Assembly (NCBI RefSeq): GCF_000447205.1
Contig: NZ_AUWY01000022.1
Span: 43,504-107,503, forward strand
Length of the DNA stretch: 64,000 bases
Origin: Sphingobium ummariense RL-3
GTDB lineage: Bacteria; Pseudomonadota; Alphaproteobacteria; Sphingomonadales; Sphingomonadaceae
Direction: 5' to 3'
Below, in pieces: positions 44,970-54,532 of the stretch (positions are counted from its first letter, which is position 1; each line of letters starts with the position of its first letter). Under the pieces are notes generated by a model. It did no database searches and was not told where the DNA came from. It was given only the letters and a program-made list of their open reading frames with translations. The translations under genes and the position numbers were made by a program.

Positions 44970-45563
44970 TTACGCAATGGCGGGAACAAGCCAGGGGCGC
45001 TCCCCGGCGACCTGCGCCTCATAGCGGTCGATCACATCCGCCTCATCCAGGGTCAGGCCGATCTCGTCCAGACCGCCGAGCAGGCAATGCTTGCGGAACG
45101 GGTCGATGTCGAAACCGAAGCGGTCCTGAAATTCGGTCGTGACGGTCTGGCTCTCCAGATCGACGTGGATGGGATCGGTCTTCGCGACCTCCATCAGCCG
45201 GTCGATCGCCTCCTGCGGCAGGACGACGGTCAGGATGCCGTTCTTGAAGGCATTGCCGGAGAAGATGTCGGAAAAGCTGGGCGCGATCACCACGCGGATG
45301 CCGAGGTCGCCAAGCGCCCAGGCGGCATGCTCCCGGCTCGACCCGCAACCGAAATTATCGCCGGCGATCAGGATCGGGCTGCCGGCATATTCGGGATCGT
45401 CGAAGACGTTGCCCGGCTCCTTGCGCAGCACCTCGAACGCGCCCCTGCCCAGCCCGGCGCGGCTGATGGTCTTGAGCCAATGGGCCGGGATCACGATGTC
45501 GGTATCGACATTCTTCATGCCGAAAGGATAGGCGCGCCCTTCGACGCTGGTGAGCTTTTCCAT
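44970..45563 (-). CDS. leuD: 3-isopropylmalate dehydratase small subunit
   Basis: A 197-residue swivel-domain subunit of isopropylmalate isomerase in leucine synthesis. Motifs: [33 protein letters not shown], and [15 protein letters not shown]. The ATG at 45563 overlaps the stop of the small upstream ORF (TGATG). After the stop, a perfect CGATCCGCA-GATA-TGCGGATCG hairpin lies at 44942-44963. Confidence 0.96.
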   Translation of the reverse strand: MEKLTSVEGRAYPFGMKNVDTDIVIPAHWLKTISRAGLGRGAFEVLRKEPGNVFDDPEYAGSPILIAGDNFGCGSSREHAAWALGDLGIRVVIAPSFSDIFSGNAFKNGILTVVLPQEAIDRLMEVAKTDPIHVDLESQTVTTEFQDRFGFDIDPFRKHCLLGGLDEIGLTLDEADVIDRYEAQVAGERPWLVPAIA

Positions 45564-45676
45564 CAGCGGACCTGCTTCGTCTCCGGAGCGGGGGTGTCCT
45601 CCGCGCGGCCCAGCGTGGCGGCCATGGCGGCGCTCGCCAGCGCGCCCAGCGCCAGCACCCAGAAAATCTTCTTCAC
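45563..45676 (-). CDS. 37-residue microprotein between leuC and leuD
   Basis: A GTG-initiated ORF encoding a Lys-Lys start, one hydrophobic segment ([17 protein letters not shown], residues ~4-20) and a polar, acidic tail ([14 protein letters not shown]). It could be a single-span membrane peptide or a secreted peptide with an A-x-A cleavage site. Its start overlaps the leuC stop (GTGA) and its stop overlaps the leuD start (TGATG), so it exactly bridges the two genes and would let ribosomes pass from leuC to leuD. It may be functional or only serve translational coupling. Confidence 0.6.
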   Translation of the reverse strand: MKKIFWVLALGALASAAMAATLGRAEDTPAPETKQVR

Positions 45677-47124
45677 GCGGCAACCCCCTCTTTCTTATCC
45701 ATCCATTCGCGCACGTCGGTGAGACGCCCGGTGATTGCTGCTGCCGCCGCCATGATCGGCGAAACGAGATGCGTCCGCGATCCCGGCCCCTGCCGTCCCA
45801 TGAAATTGCGGTTGCTGGTCGATGCACAGCGCTCGCCGGCGGGCACCCTGTCGGGGTTCATGCCCAGGCAGGCCGAGCAGCCAGGCTCGCGCCATTCGAA
45901 GCCGGCGGCAGTGAAGATGCGGTCGAGCCCTTCCGCCTCCGCCTGGCGCTTCACCAGACCGGAGCCGGGGACGACCATGGCATGCTTGATGCTGTCGGCG
46001 ATCCGGCGCCCCTGCAGCAGCGCGGCGGCAGCGCGCAGATCCTCGATCCGGCTGTTGGTGCAGGAGCCGATGAAGATGTGCTCCACCGCGACATCCTCCA
46101 TCCGCTGCCCGGCCGAGAGACCCATATAGTCGAGCGACTTCTGCGCGGCGGCCCGTTTGGACGCGTCGGCGAAGCTTTCCGGATCTGGCACCACGCCGGT
46201 CACCGGCACGACGTCCTCCGGGCTGGTACCCCAGGTGACGCTGGGAGAGATGTCGGCAGCGTCGATCACCACGGTCTTGTCGAACACGGCGCCCTCGTCC
46301 GTGTGCAGCGTCTTCCACCAGGCGACGGCAGCGTCCCACGCCTCGCCTCTGGGCGCCATCGGCCGGCCCTCCAGATAGGCGAAGGTCTTTTCATCCGGCG
46401 CGAACAGGCCCGAACGGGCGCCCGCCTCGATCGACATGTTGGCGACGGTCAGCCGTCCTTCGACCGACATGTCGCGGAAGACGGAGCCGCGATATTCCAT
46501 GACATAGCCCGTGCCGCCCGCCGTGCCGATCCGGCCACAGATCGCAAGCGCGACGTCCTTGGGCGTGACGCCGAAGCCCAGCTCGCCCTCGACCACGACT
46601 TCCATCGTCTTCGACTGCTTCAGGAGCAGAGTCTGCGTGGCGAGCACATGTTCAACCTCCGACGTGCCGATGCCGAAGGCCAGCGCGCCCAGCGCGCCGT
46701 GCGAGCTGGTGTGGCTGTCGCCGCAGACCAGCGTCGTGCCCGGCAGGGTGAAGCCCTGTTCCGGCCCGATCACGTGGACGATGCCCTGCTCGGGATCGGC
46801 ATCGCCGATCAGGCGGACACCGAATTCGGGCGCATTGCGCTCCAGCGCGGCAAGCTGCTGCGCGCTTTCCGGATCGGCGATCGGGATGCGATTGCCGGCC
46901 GCGTCACGACGCGCCGTGGTCGGCAGGTTGTGATCAGGCACCGCCAGAGTGAGGTCGGGCCGGCGCACCTTGCGCCCTGCGAGACGAAGCCCTTCGAACG
47001 CCTGCGGGCTCGTCACCTCATGGACGAGGTGACGGTCGATATAGATCAGGCACGTGCCGTCCGGGCGGCGCTCGACGACATGCGCGTCCCAGATCTTCTC
47101 ATAAAGGGTGCGGAGCTTAACCAT
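45673..47124 (-). CDS. leuC: 3-isopropylmalate dehydratase large subunit
   Basis: A 483-residue aconitase-family 4Fe-4S enzyme subunit. Cluster ligands: [13 protein letters not shown] and [12 protein letters not shown]. Also seen are [32 protein letters not shown] and the closing [18 protein letters not shown]. First gene of a leuC / microprotein / leuD / DUF1476 / bolA / grxD run. Confidence 0.97.
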   Translation of the reverse strand: MVKLRTLYEKIWDAHVVERRPDGTCLIYIDRHLVHEVTSPQAFEGLRLAGRKVRRPDLTLAVPDHNLPTTARRDAAGNRIPIADPESAQQLAALERNAPEFGVRLIGDADPEQGIVHVIGPEQGFTLPGTTLVCGDSHTSSHGALGALAFGIGTSEVEHVLATQTLLLKQSKTMEVVVEGELGFGVTPKDVALAICGRIGTAGGTGYVMEYRGSVFRDMSVEGRLTVANMSIEAGARSGLFAPDEKTFAYLEGRPMAPRGEAWDAAVAWWKTLHTDEGAVFDKTVVIDAADISPSVTWGTSPEDVVPVTGVVPDPESFADASKRAAAQKSLDYMGLSAGQRMEDVAVEHIFIGSCTNSRIEDLRAAAALLQGRRIADSIKHAMVVPGSGLVKRQAEAEGLDRIFTAAGFEWREPGCSACLGMNPDRVPAGERCASTSNRNFMGRQGPGSRTHLVSPIMAAAAAITGRLTDVREWMDKKEGVAA

Positions 47125-47158
47125 GGTCCCCTCCCCCTAGACCCGGAATCCGGGTCCG

Positions 47159-47198
47159 AAAAGGGGGAAAGGGATCGCTTCGTGCCCTTTTCCCCCTT
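47159..47198 (-). terminator. Terminator after the GST gene
   Basis: On the minus strand AAGGGGGAAAAGGG pairs with CCCTTTCCCCCTT, followed by TTCGG. It lies between the GST stop (47214) and the leuC start. A second perfect hairpin GACCCGG-AAT-CCGGGTC is at 47140-47156. Confidence 0.65.
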
Positions 47199-47213
47199 CG
47201 AGAGGCAAGAAAG

Positions 47214-47900
47214 TTACATCGCGCGATGATCTTCGAGGATACGGCCGGCCGCTCCGACCTCCGCCTCATGGCTTTCCTCCCGCCAGGTTTCGGCAAGCGC
47301 GGCCGCTTCCCATTCGCGCATCGCGGGCAGCGCCAGCATATGATCGACCCATGTCCGCGCAACCGGTCCGACATCCAGCCCATAGGTTCGCATGCGGAAA
47401 GCGACGGGCGCATAGAAGGCGTCCACGGCGGTGAAGGCCGCGCCGGCGAGGAACGGACCGCCGAAGCGTTCCAGCCCCTCCTCCCACAGCTCCTTGAGAC
47501 GGCCGATATCCTTGTTAAGGGCGGGCGACGGCAGATGCGTCTCGACCCGGACGCCGACATTCATCGGGCAGTCATTGCGCAGCGTCGCGAAGCCGCTGTG
47601 CATTTCAGCGACAGCGCATTGCGCCCAGGCGCGCGCTTCCTTTTCCCATGGCCAGACGCCCGGATGCCGTTCTCCTACATAGAGTGCGATGCCGAGCGAA
47701 TCCCATATGGTGCGATCCCCGTCGAGCAGTACAGGCACCTGCCCAGTGGGGGAAAAGCTGCGGAACGCCGCATAGTTGACCGCTTGCGTGAAGGGCTCGA
47801 TCCGGTCCTCGAACGGGATGCCGAGCGCCTTCATCAGCACCCAGGGCCGCAGCGACCAGCTCGAATAATTCCGGTTGGCGGTGACGAGCGTGTAGGACAT
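47214..47900 (-). CDS. Glutathione S-transferase family protein
   Basis: A 228-residue thioredoxin-fold transferase. The N-terminal domain (TLVTANRNYSSWSLRPWVLMKALGIPFED) resembles YfcF-like GSTs, with NYSSWS at the catalytic Ser/Tyr site; GQVPVLLDGDRTIWDSLGIALYV is the glutathione-binding part. The C-terminal helical domain contains FLAGAAFTAVDAFYAPVAFR. GGGGAGAA precedes the ATG at 47900. Substrate unknown. Confidence 0.9.
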   Translation of the reverse strand: MSYTLVTANRNYSSWSLRPWVLMKALGIPFEDRIEPFTQAVNYAAFRSFSPTGQVPVLLDGDRTIWDSLGIALYVGERHPGVWPWEKEARAWAQCAVAEMHSGFATLRNDCPMNVGVRVETHLPSPALNKDIGRLKELWEEGLERFGGPFLAGAAFTAVDAFYAPVAFRMRTYGLDVGPVARTWVDHMLALPAMREWEAAALAETWREESHEAEVGAAGRILEDHRAM

Positions 47901-48177
47901 CGGTTCTCCCCTTTTTGCCTGCGCGCCCGATAGGGCGACCGCATGACGGGGAAAAGCAGGAACCTTGCAAGGGTTGCATAAGGAAGGCTTATGAACGAGC
48001 TTTCCCCCGGCCATTTGCGGGCGCCTGTCCCGGCATTCTGCCCTTGCGACAAAAAAAGCGCCGCCTCGACCGACTGCATCCCCCATGCAGTGGAAGCGAT
48101 TTCCTTGCCCTAGCCAAGCCCTTGCAATCACGTCACAAGAGCGGCCTCCCTGCCCCGCCCCCTCATGGAGTATCTTC

Positions 48178-49986
48178 GTGGACCGACGCCAATTCCTCAC
48201 CACCAGCGCCGGCGCGATCGCGGCGATGACAACACAGCGCGTGTTCGCCCAACCCGCAAGCGAGGACGCGCGGCTGCGCACGATGCTTGATGCCTTCTTC
48301 TATGAGCGTCTGGACGATTCGCCCGAGCAGGCGACACGGCTCGGGCTCGATACCGGGTCACGCGCGGCGCTGCGCGGCAAGCTCGGTGACACCAGCGCCG
48401 CCGGGGTCGCACGCGACCTTGCACGCACCAAGGCGCAGGCGCGCCAGCTGGCCGGCATCGACCGCACGAAGCTGAGTTCCGCCGGCAGGCTCGACCGCGA
48501 CGTCGTCGCCTATCAGCTCGACCGGGCCATCGTCGGCGAGCGCTTCGGCTATGGCGAGACGGCGGGGCGATATGCCCCCTATATCCTCAGCCAGCTTACC
48601 GGCTCCTATCGCGAAACCCCTGATTTCCTCGATTCCCAGCATCGGGTGAAGGACGCGGCGGATGCCGATGCCTATCTGTCGCGCCTCGAAGCCTTCCCGG
48701 TGGCGATGGACGGCGAACTGGAACGGCAGAAGGCCGATGCCGCAAAGGGCGTGTTCGCGCCCGACTATATCCTCGACACCACGATGAAGATGCAGGCCGC
48801 GCTGCGCGATCAGCCAGCCGCGCAGACGGTGCTGGTCGCGTCCTTCGCAAAGAAGCTGGCAGCAGCGGGCCTCCCGGCCGACCGCGCCGCGCAAGCGGAG
48901 AAGATCGTCACCGAGCGGATTTTCCCCGCCGTCGATCGCCAGCGTGCCCTGGTGCGGGATTTACGGGCGAAGGCCGTGCATGATGCCGGCGTGTGGCGCC
49001 TGCCCGATGGCGAGGCCTTTTACGCCGCGGCCGCCGAGGCGGCCACCACCACGCGGATGACCGGCGAGGAAATCCACCAACTCGGTCTCGACCAAGTGGC
49101 GGAGATCAGCGCGCGGATCGACACGATCCTCAAGGGCGAAGGGATGGGTCAGGGCACTGTCGGCGACCGGCTGGTGGCGCTCAACCAGCGGCCCGACCAG
49201 CTCTTCCCCAACACAGACCCAGGGCGCGAGGCACTGCTCGCCCAGCTGAACACCCAGATCAAGGCGATGCAGGCGCGGCTGGGCGAGGCCTTCCACATTT
49301 TGCCCAAGGCACCGGTCGAGGTGCGGCGCGTGCCGCCGACGATCCAGGCGGGCGCGCCGGGTGGCTACTACCAGAATGCCTCGCTCGACGGGTCGCGGCC
49401 TGCCATCTACTTCATCAACCTGCGCGACACGTTCGACCGGCCCAAATTCGGCCTCGCGACGCTGACCCACCACGAGGCGGTGCCGGGCCATCATCTTCAG
49501 GTGTCGGTGGCGCTGGAATCGACCGCCATTCCGCTGATCCGGCGGCGCGGCGGCTATAGCGGCTATTCCGAGGGCTGGGCGCTCTATGCCGAGCAGCTTG
49601 CCGACGAGATGGGCATGTTCGAAGGCGATCCGCTCGGGCGTGTCGGCTATCTTCAGTCGCTGCTGTTCCGCGCGACGCGGCTGGTGGTCGACAGCGGCAT
49701 GCATGCCAAGCGCTGGAGCCGGGAGAAGGCGACCGACTATCTGATCGCCACCACCGGCATCGCCCGTGGCCGGAGCCAGGGCGAGATAGACCGCTACACC
49801 GTCTGGCCGGGCCAGGCGTGCAGCTACAAGATCGGGCACACGGTCTGGAACGACTTGCGCGAAGAGGTCAAGCGCAAGCAGGGTGCGGCCTTCGATCTCA
49901 AGGGTTTCCACGACGTGCTGACCCTGGGCGCCATGCCGCTGGACATTCTCAAAAGCGCGGTGCGGGAGCGGGCGGGGATCGCCTGA
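48178..49986 (+). CDS. Tat-exported DUF885-family metallopeptidase
   Basis: A 602-residue protein. The GTG at 48178 is preceded by GGAG at 7 bases and begins directly with a twin-arginine signal (DRRQFLTTSAGAIAAMTTQRVFA), so this start is preferred to in-frame ATGs farther upstream. The DUF885 metal site HEAVPGH (residues 432-438) lies in LATLTHHEAVPGHHLQ, and EGWALYAEQLADEMG supplies the further Glu ligand. Such proteins are predicted zinc carboxypeptidase-like or M32-like enzymes; natural substrate unknown. It converges with aceA. Confidence 0.88.
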   Translation: MDRRQFLTTSAGAIAAMTTQRVFAQPASEDARLRTMLDAFFYERLDDSPEQATRLGLDTGSRAALRGKLGDTSAAGVARDLARTKAQARQLAGIDRTKLSSAGRLDRDVVAYQLDRAIVGERFGYGETAGRYAPYILSQLTGSYRETPDFLDSQHRVKDAADADAYLSRLEAFPVAMDGELERQKADAAKGVFAPDYILDTTMKMQAALRDQPAAQTVLVASFAKKLAAAGLPADRAAQAEKIVTERIFPAVDRQRALVRDLRAKAVHDAGVWRLPDGEAFYAAAAEAATTTRMTGEEIHQLGLDQVAEISARIDTILKGEGMGQGTVGDRLVALNQRPDQLFPNTDPGREALLAQLNTQIKAMQARLGEAFHILPKAPVEVRRVPPTIQAGAPGGYYQNASLDGSRPAIYFINLRDTFDRPKFGLATLTHHEAVPGHHLQVSVALESTAIPLIRRRGGYSGYSEGWALYAEQLADEMGMFEGDPLGRVGYLQSLLFRATRLVVDSGMHAKRWSREKATDYLIATTGIARGRSQGEIDRYTVWPGQACSYKIGHTVWNDLREEVKRKQGAAFDLKGFHDVLTLGAMPLDILKSAVRERAGIA

Positions 49987-50005
49987 CTCCGACTACTACC
50001 ATAGG

Positions 50006-50040
50006 AAAAAGGCGGCCTAGGAGGGAAGCTCCAGGCCGCC
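50006..50040 (-). terminator. Intrinsic terminator of isocitrate lyase gene
   Basis: On the minus strand GGCGGCCT and AGGCCGCC (8-bp stem) are followed by TTTTTCC. It lies 95 bases after the aceA stop and just after the end of the convergent DUF885 gene. The remaining intergenic bases up to 50134 show nothing else. Confidence 0.75.
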
Positions 50041-50134
50041 AAGGTTCCTCCACCCTCTATGCGGGGGTCTGCACTTCCCCGCACTCAGGTTGGTTGCGGA
50101 CCGGTGGGCCGCGAACGGTTTCCACCGACGACCG

Positions 50135-51727
50135 TCAGGCGGCGAATTGGTTCATCGTGTTGTGGGCGCCGCCAGCCTTGAGCGCTGCCTCGCCCGCAAA
50201 ATATTCCTTGTGATCGTCCCCAATGTCGGAGCCCGCCATGTTCTGGTGCTTGACGCAGGCGATACCCTGGCGGATTTCCTGCCGCTGCACGCCCTTGACG
50301 TAGCCCAGCATGCCCTGATCGCCGAAATATTCCTTGGCGAGATTATCGGTGCTGAGCGCCGCCGTGTGATAGGTCGGCAGAGTAATGAGGTGGTGGAAGA
50401 TGCCCGCCTGCGCCGCCGCGTCCTTCTGGAAGGTGCGGATGCGCTCGTCGGCCTCCGCCGCCAGCTCGGTCGCGTCATAGTCCACGCTCATCAGCTTCGT
50501 CCGGTCATAGGCCGACACGTCCCTGCCCGCTTCGGTCCAGGCATCGAACACCTGCTGACGGAAATTCAGTGTCCAATTGAACGAGGGCGAGTTGTTGTAG
50601 ACCAGCTTAGCGTTCGGGATGACTTCACGGATGCGGCGCACCATGCCGCCGATCTGGCCGATATGCGGCTTCTCGGTTTCGATCCACAGCAGGTCGGCCC
50701 CGTTCTGGAGCGCGGTGATGCAGTCGAGCACGCAGCGATCCTCTCCGGTGCCGGGCCGGAACTGGTAGAGGTTGGAGGGCAGGCGCTTGGGCCGCGCCAG
50801 CTTGCCATCGCGGCTGATGAGCACATCGCCATGGCCCACAGCGGTCGGATCGACCTCTTCCACGTCGAGGAAGCTGTTATACTGGTCGCCAATATCACCC
50901 TTCTCGCGGACATAGGCGATCTGCTTGGTGAGACCCGCGCCAAGCGAATCCGTGCGCGCAACGATCACGCCGTCATCGACGCCCAGTTCCAGGAAGGCAT
51001 AGCGAACCGCCCGAATCTTCGCCAGGAAGTCCTCGTGCGGCACGGTGACCTTACCGTCCTGGTGGCCGCACTGCTTCTCGTCGGAAACCTGATTCTCGAT
51101 CTGGATGCAGCAGGCCCCCGCCTCGATGAACTTTTTTGCAAGCAGATAGGTGGCTTCCGCATTGCCGAAGCCCGCATCGATGTCCGCGATGATCGGGACG
51201 ACATGGGTTTCATAGGCATCGATCGCCTGCTGGATGCGCTGCACCTCCACCGCATTGCCGGTGTCGCGAGCCTTGTCCAGGTCGCGGAACAGGCCGCCCA
51301 GTTCGCGAGCATCCGCCTGCTTCAGGAAGGTGTAGAGTTCCTCGATCAGTGCCGGAACGCTCGTCTTCTCATGCATCGACTGGTCGGGCAGCGGACCGAA
51401 TTCGCTGCGCAGAGCGGCCACCATCCAGCCGGACAGATAGAGGTAGCGTCCCTTGGTGGTGCCAAAATGCTTCTTGATGGAGATCAGCTTCTGCTGGCCA
51501 ATGAAACCATGCCAGCAGCCCAGCGACTGGGTGTAGTTGGCCGGGTCGGCATCATAGGCGGCCATGTCCCGGCGCATGATGCCGGCTGTGTACCTGGCGA
51601 TGTCGAGGCCGGTGTGGAAGCGGTTCTGCAGGCGCATGCGCGCAACCGATTCTGGCGCGATACCGTCCCAACTGGCCTGGCCGCCGATAAGGTCTCCGGC
51701 CTTCGCGATTTCCTGTTGATAACCCAT
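50135..51727 (-). CDS. aceA: Isocitrate lyase
   Basis: A 530-residue glyoxylate-shunt enzyme splitting isocitrate into glyoxylate and succinate. The catalytic loop appears as KQCGH (residues 218-222; KKCGH in E. coli) with Cys220. VVPIIADIDAGFGNAEATYLLAKKFIEAGACCIQIENQVSDEKQCGH and NNSPSFNW are conserved. It belongs to the longer (~530 residues) class found in Pseudomonas and many alphaproteobacteria, with an insert relative to the 434-residue E. coli enzyme. It is divergent from a RamB/ScfR-type regulator. Confidence 0.96.
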   Translation of the reverse strand: MGYQQEIAKAGDLIGGQASWDGIAPESVARMRLQNRFHTGLDIARYTAGIMRRDMAAYDADPANYTQSLGCWHGFIGQQKLISIKKHFGTTKGRYLYLSGWMVAALRSEFGPLPDQSMHEKTSVPALIEELYTFLKQADARELGGLFRDLDKARDTGNAVEVQRIQQAIDAYETHVVPIIADIDAGFGNAEATYLLAKKFIEAGACCIQIENQVSDEKQCGHQDGKVTVPHEDFLAKIRAVRYAFLELGVDDGVIVARTDSLGAGLTKQIAYVREKGDIGDQYNSFLDVEEVDPTAVGHGDVLISRDGKLARPKRLPSNLYQFRPGTGEDRCVLDCITALQNGADLLWIETEKPHIGQIGGMVRRIREVIPNAKLVYNNSPSFNWTLNFRQQVFDAWTEAGRDVSAYDRTKLMSVDYDATELAAEADERIRTFQKDAAAQAGIFHHLITLPTYHTAALSTDNLAKEYFGDQGMLGYVKGVQRQEIRQGIACVKHQNMAGSDIGDDHKEYFAGEAALKAGGAHNTMNQFAA

Positions 51728-51812
51728 GGTCAGTCCTTGATCGCTTGAAAGATGCCTCGATCTAGGACCCGTTTCTGCGACGCGGCAGAGGCCATGACGT
51801 ATAGTTGTCGAT

Positions 51813-51835
51813 CTTTACAAAAATCCTGTGTAAAG
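51813..51835. promoter_or_regulatory. Dyad operator in the aceA-regulator gap
   Basis: CTTTACA (51813-51819), 9 bases, TGTAAAG (51829-51835): a perfect 7-bp inverted repeat, AT-rich in GC-rich DNA. It lies 86 bases upstream of aceA and 26 bases upstream of the regulator start, well placed for control of both. Confidence 0.65.
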
Positions 51836-51860
51836 TTGTAAGGAACGTACGGAGTCAGGC

Positions 51861-53258
51861 ATGGCGAAAGATCGTCCGGTTTACATGGGGCCACGATTGC
51901 GGCGGTTGCGGCGGGAACTTGGCCTGACCCAGGCTGACATGGCGGCCGACCTTGAAATCTCCGCCAGCTATGTCGCGTTGCTGGAGCGCAACCAGCGGCC
52001 CCTGACCGCCGACATGCTGCTGCGCCTGGCACGCACTTACCGGCTCGACATGGCCGAAGTGGCGGGGGACGGCGGCGCAGAGCAGACGGCCCGACTGCAT
52101 GCGGTGCTCAAGGATCCCATGTTCGCCGATATAGACCTGCCCGCACTCGCCACAGACGACGTGGCCGTCAACTATCCCGGCATAACAGAAGCGCTGCTGC
52201 GGCTGCACACCGCCTATCGGGAGGAGCAACTCGCGCTGGCCGACAAGGAAGCAAGCGGGGCCGAGGCAACTGACCAGGCCGACCCGGTGGCTGAATCGCG
52301 CCGCTTCGTCGCCGCGCGGCGCAACAGCTTCCCGGCACTGGACGACGCGGCCGAAGCGCTGGCGACGCAAGCGGAGCAGGCAGGCGGCCTGTCCGGATGG
52401 CTGAGGGCGAAGCATAATCTGCGCGTGCGCCGCCTGCCTTCGGACGTCATGGCAGGCTCGATGCGGCGGCTCGACCGCCATCGTGACGCCGTACTGCTCG
52501 ATGATTCGCTCGACGGAGCGAGCGCGCAATTTCAACTCGCGCTCCAGATCGCCTATCTGGAAATGCGCGGGATCTTTGACGCCATTCTGAAGGGCGGTCA
52601 GTTCGCGACCGAAAGCGGCCGCCGTCTGACCCGGCGCGCGCTCGCCAGCTATGGCGCTGCCGCGATCCTGATGCCCTACACCCCTTTTGCCAAGGCGGTG
52701 GAGGCGCGCCGCTATGACGTCGAGGCGCTCGCGCGCCAGTTCGGAACCAGCTTCGAGCAGACCGCTCACCGCATGACCACTCTCCAGAAACCCGGGCAGG
52801 AGCGGGTGCCCTTCTTCTTCCTTCGCATCGACCCGGCGGGCAATGTCAGCAAGCGGCTGGACGGCGCAGGCTTCCCCTTTGCTCGCCATGGCGGTTCCTG
52901 CCCGCTCTGGTCGGTCCATCGCGCGTTCGAGCGGCCGCGCGAAGTCATCACCCAATGGCTGGAGCTACCTGACAGCCAGCGCTTCTTCTCGATCGCCCGG
53001 ACAGTGACCGCTGGCGGCGGCGGCTGGGGCACGCCTAAGGTCGAACGCGCCGTTGCGCTATGCTGCGCCGCCGAGCATGCGCACCGGCTGGTGTATGTCC
53101 AGCCCGAAGCGCCGATGCAGCCGACACCGATCGGGGTGACCTGTCGCCTCTGCCACCGCATCCAGTGCATGGCCCGCTCCGCCCCGCCGATCGGCCGCGA
53201 GATGCTAGCTGACGACTATCGCCGGATGCACGCGCCTTTCGGCTTTGCGGACGGGTAG
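51861..53258 (+). CDS. XRE-type short-chain fatty acyl/glyoxylate regulator (RamB/ScfR family)
   Basis: A 465-residue regulator. The N-terminal XRE helix-turn-helix (RLRRLRRELGLTQADMAADLEISASYVALLERNQRPLTADMLLRLA) is followed by a middle ImmA/IrrE-like region (ALQIAYLEMRGIFDAILKGGQF ... YDVEALARQFGTSFEQTAHRM) and a C-terminal domain with paired Cys (CCAAEHAHR, CRLCHRIQC). This is the RamB/ScfR layout, whose members control acetate, propionate and glyoxylate genes. It is divergent from aceA with a shared operator, supporting that role here. GGAG precedes the start. Confidence 0.88.
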   Translation: MAKDRPVYMGPRLRRLRRELGLTQADMAADLEISASYVALLERNQRPLTADMLLRLARTYRLDMAEVAGDGGAEQTARLHAVLKDPMFADIDLPALATDDVAVNYPGITEALLRLHTAYREEQLALADKEASGAEATDQADPVAESRRFVAARRNSFPALDDAAEALATQAEQAGGLSGWLRAKHNLRVRRLPSDVMAGSMRRLDRHRDAVLLDDSLDGASAQFQLALQIAYLEMRGIFDAILKGGQFATESGRRLTRRALASYGAAAILMPYTPFAKAVEARRYDVEALARQFGTSFEQTAHRMTTLQKPGQERVPFFFLRIDPAGNVSKRLDGAGFPFARHGGSCPLWSVHRAFERPREVITQWLELPDSQRFFSIARTVTAGGGGWGTPKVERAVALCCAAEHAHRLVYVQPEAPMQPTPIGVTCRLCHRIQCMARSAPPIGREMLADDYRRMHAPFGFADG

Positions 53259-53261
53259 CCG

Positions 53262-53708
53262 TTATGAAAGCGCGACCAGCAGTGGTCGCAATACGCCCGG
53301 TCCGCCGCCCGGCAGGCGGCCTTCGATCGCCGCGTGGGTGCTTTCCCAAATGGGCACGGCCGATGCCAGCACCGCCTGTCCCGCTTCGGTCAGGGTCAGC
53401 AGGCGGCTGCGGCGGTCATCGGGGTCGACGGCGACGGTCACGAGCCCCTCACGCTCCAGCGGCTTGAGGTTCGCGGTCAGGGTCGTGCGGTCCATCGCCA
53501 GCAGCGACGCGACCGATCCGATCGTCGGCGGCACCGGCCGGTTGAGCGACATCAGCAGGGAGAACTGCCCGCTGGTCAGGGCCACCGGACGCAACGCCTC
53601 GTCGAAACGGCGGGCGACGGCACGGGCGGCGCGCTGCGCGTGCAGGCACAGACAATGATCGCGCACGAAAAGAGTGGTTTCGAACGGAACAGGCCGGTCT
53701 TTTGACAT
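53262..53708 (-). CDS. MarR-family transcriptional regulator
   Basis: A 148-residue winged-helix regulator: ALTSGQFSLLMSLNRPVPPTIGSVASLLAMDRTTLTANLKPLEREGLVTVAVDPDDRRSRLLTLTEAGQ is the typical MarR DNA-binding domain. It is divergent from the DUF899 gene, with a perfect 12-bp palindrome 12 bases upstream of its start. CLCLHAQ near the N terminus has two Cys that might sense oxidants. Confidence 0.9.
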   Translation of the reverse strand: MSKDRPVPFETTLFVRDHCLCLHAQRAARAVARRFDEALRPVALTSGQFSLLMSLNRPVPPTIGSVASLLAMDRTTLTANLKPLEREGLVTVAVDPDDRRSRLLTLTEAGQAVLASAVPIWESTHAAIEGRLPGGGPGVLRPLLVALS

Positions 53709-53719
53709 AACGCAATTAT

Positions 53720-53731
53720 GTTGATATCAAC
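53720..53731. promoter_or_regulatory. Palindromic MarR operator candidate
   Basis: GTTGATATCAAC, a perfect 12-bp palindrome in the 77-base gap between divergent marR and the DUF899 gene; a looser ATAAcgcaATTAT dyad adjoins it at 53707-53719. Confidence 0.6.
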
Positions 53732-53785
53732 TCTTTCTGTCAAGCGGGACTCGCGGAGCGAAGCCCATTGCAGGAGGAGAAGGAC

Positions 53786-54523
53786 ATGGTGGACCATCCG
53801 ATCGCGTCGCGCGCCCAATGGCTGGAAGCGCGCAAAGCACTGCTTCTGCGGGAGAAGGAGCAGACGCGGCTACGCGATGCCGTAAACGCCGAACGGCTGG
53901 CACTTCCATGGGTGAAGGTGGAGAAGGAATATGCTTTCCACACGGCTGCCGGGCGCCGTACGCTGGCACAGCTGTTCGACGGCCGCAGCCAGCTCGTGGT
54001 CTATCATTTCATGTTCGCGCCCGGCTGGGAGGCGGGGTGCAAGGGCTGCTCCTTCGTCGCCGACCATCTCGACGGCACGCTGCCGCATCTCAACCATCAC
54101 GACGTCACGCTGCTCGTGGTGTCACGCGCGCCGCTTGGGGAGATCGAGCGCTACAAGCAGCGCATGGGCTGGCGCTTCCCTTGGGTGTCGTCGAACGGCA
54201 GCGAGTTCAACTATGATTATCAGGTGTCGCTGCGGGCCGATGACGATGCCGCAATCTATAATTTCGAGGCCGCAACCAACGACGCCAAGGAGGCAGCCGA
54301 ACTGCCTGGCCTCAGCGCCTTCGTGCGGGGCGAGGACGGGACGGTCTATCACAGCTATTCCAGCTATGCGCGGGGCGTGGAGGAGTTGCTCGCGACCTAT
54401 ATGATACTCGACCGCGCGCCGCTGGGCCGCAACGAGACCGAGATCATGGGATGGATGCGGCGGCATGACGAATATGAGGATGAGTCCCCGGCCACGGCAC
54501 TTGGCGAGGCCGTGACGGCCTGA
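53786..54523 (+). CDS. DUF899 thioredoxin-like protein
   Basis: A 245-residue protein of the DUF899 family, a thioredoxin-fold group of unknown function. Marks are LPWVKVEKEYAFHTAAGRRTLAQLFDGRSQLVVYHFMFAPGW, then GCKGCSF holding the CxxC, SRAPLGEIERYKQRMGWRFPWVSS and FNYDYQVSL. AGGAGGAGAAGG lies directly before the ATG at 53786. It is divergent from and probably repressed by the MarR regulator, and leads a short run with a small membrane protein and a GST. Confidence 0.9.
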   Translation: MVDHPIASRAQWLEARKALLLREKEQTRLRDAVNAERLALPWVKVEKEYAFHTAAGRRTLAQLFDGRSQLVVYHFMFAPGWEAGCKGCSFVADHLDGTLPHLNHHDVTLLVVSRAPLGEIERYKQRMGWRFPWVSSNGSEFNYDYQVSLRADDDAAIYNFEAATNDAKEAAELPGLSAFVRGEDGTVYHSYSSYARGVEELLATYMILDRAPLGRNETEIMGWMRRHDEYEDESPATALGEAVTA

Positions 54524-54532
54524 GCGGCGGCG

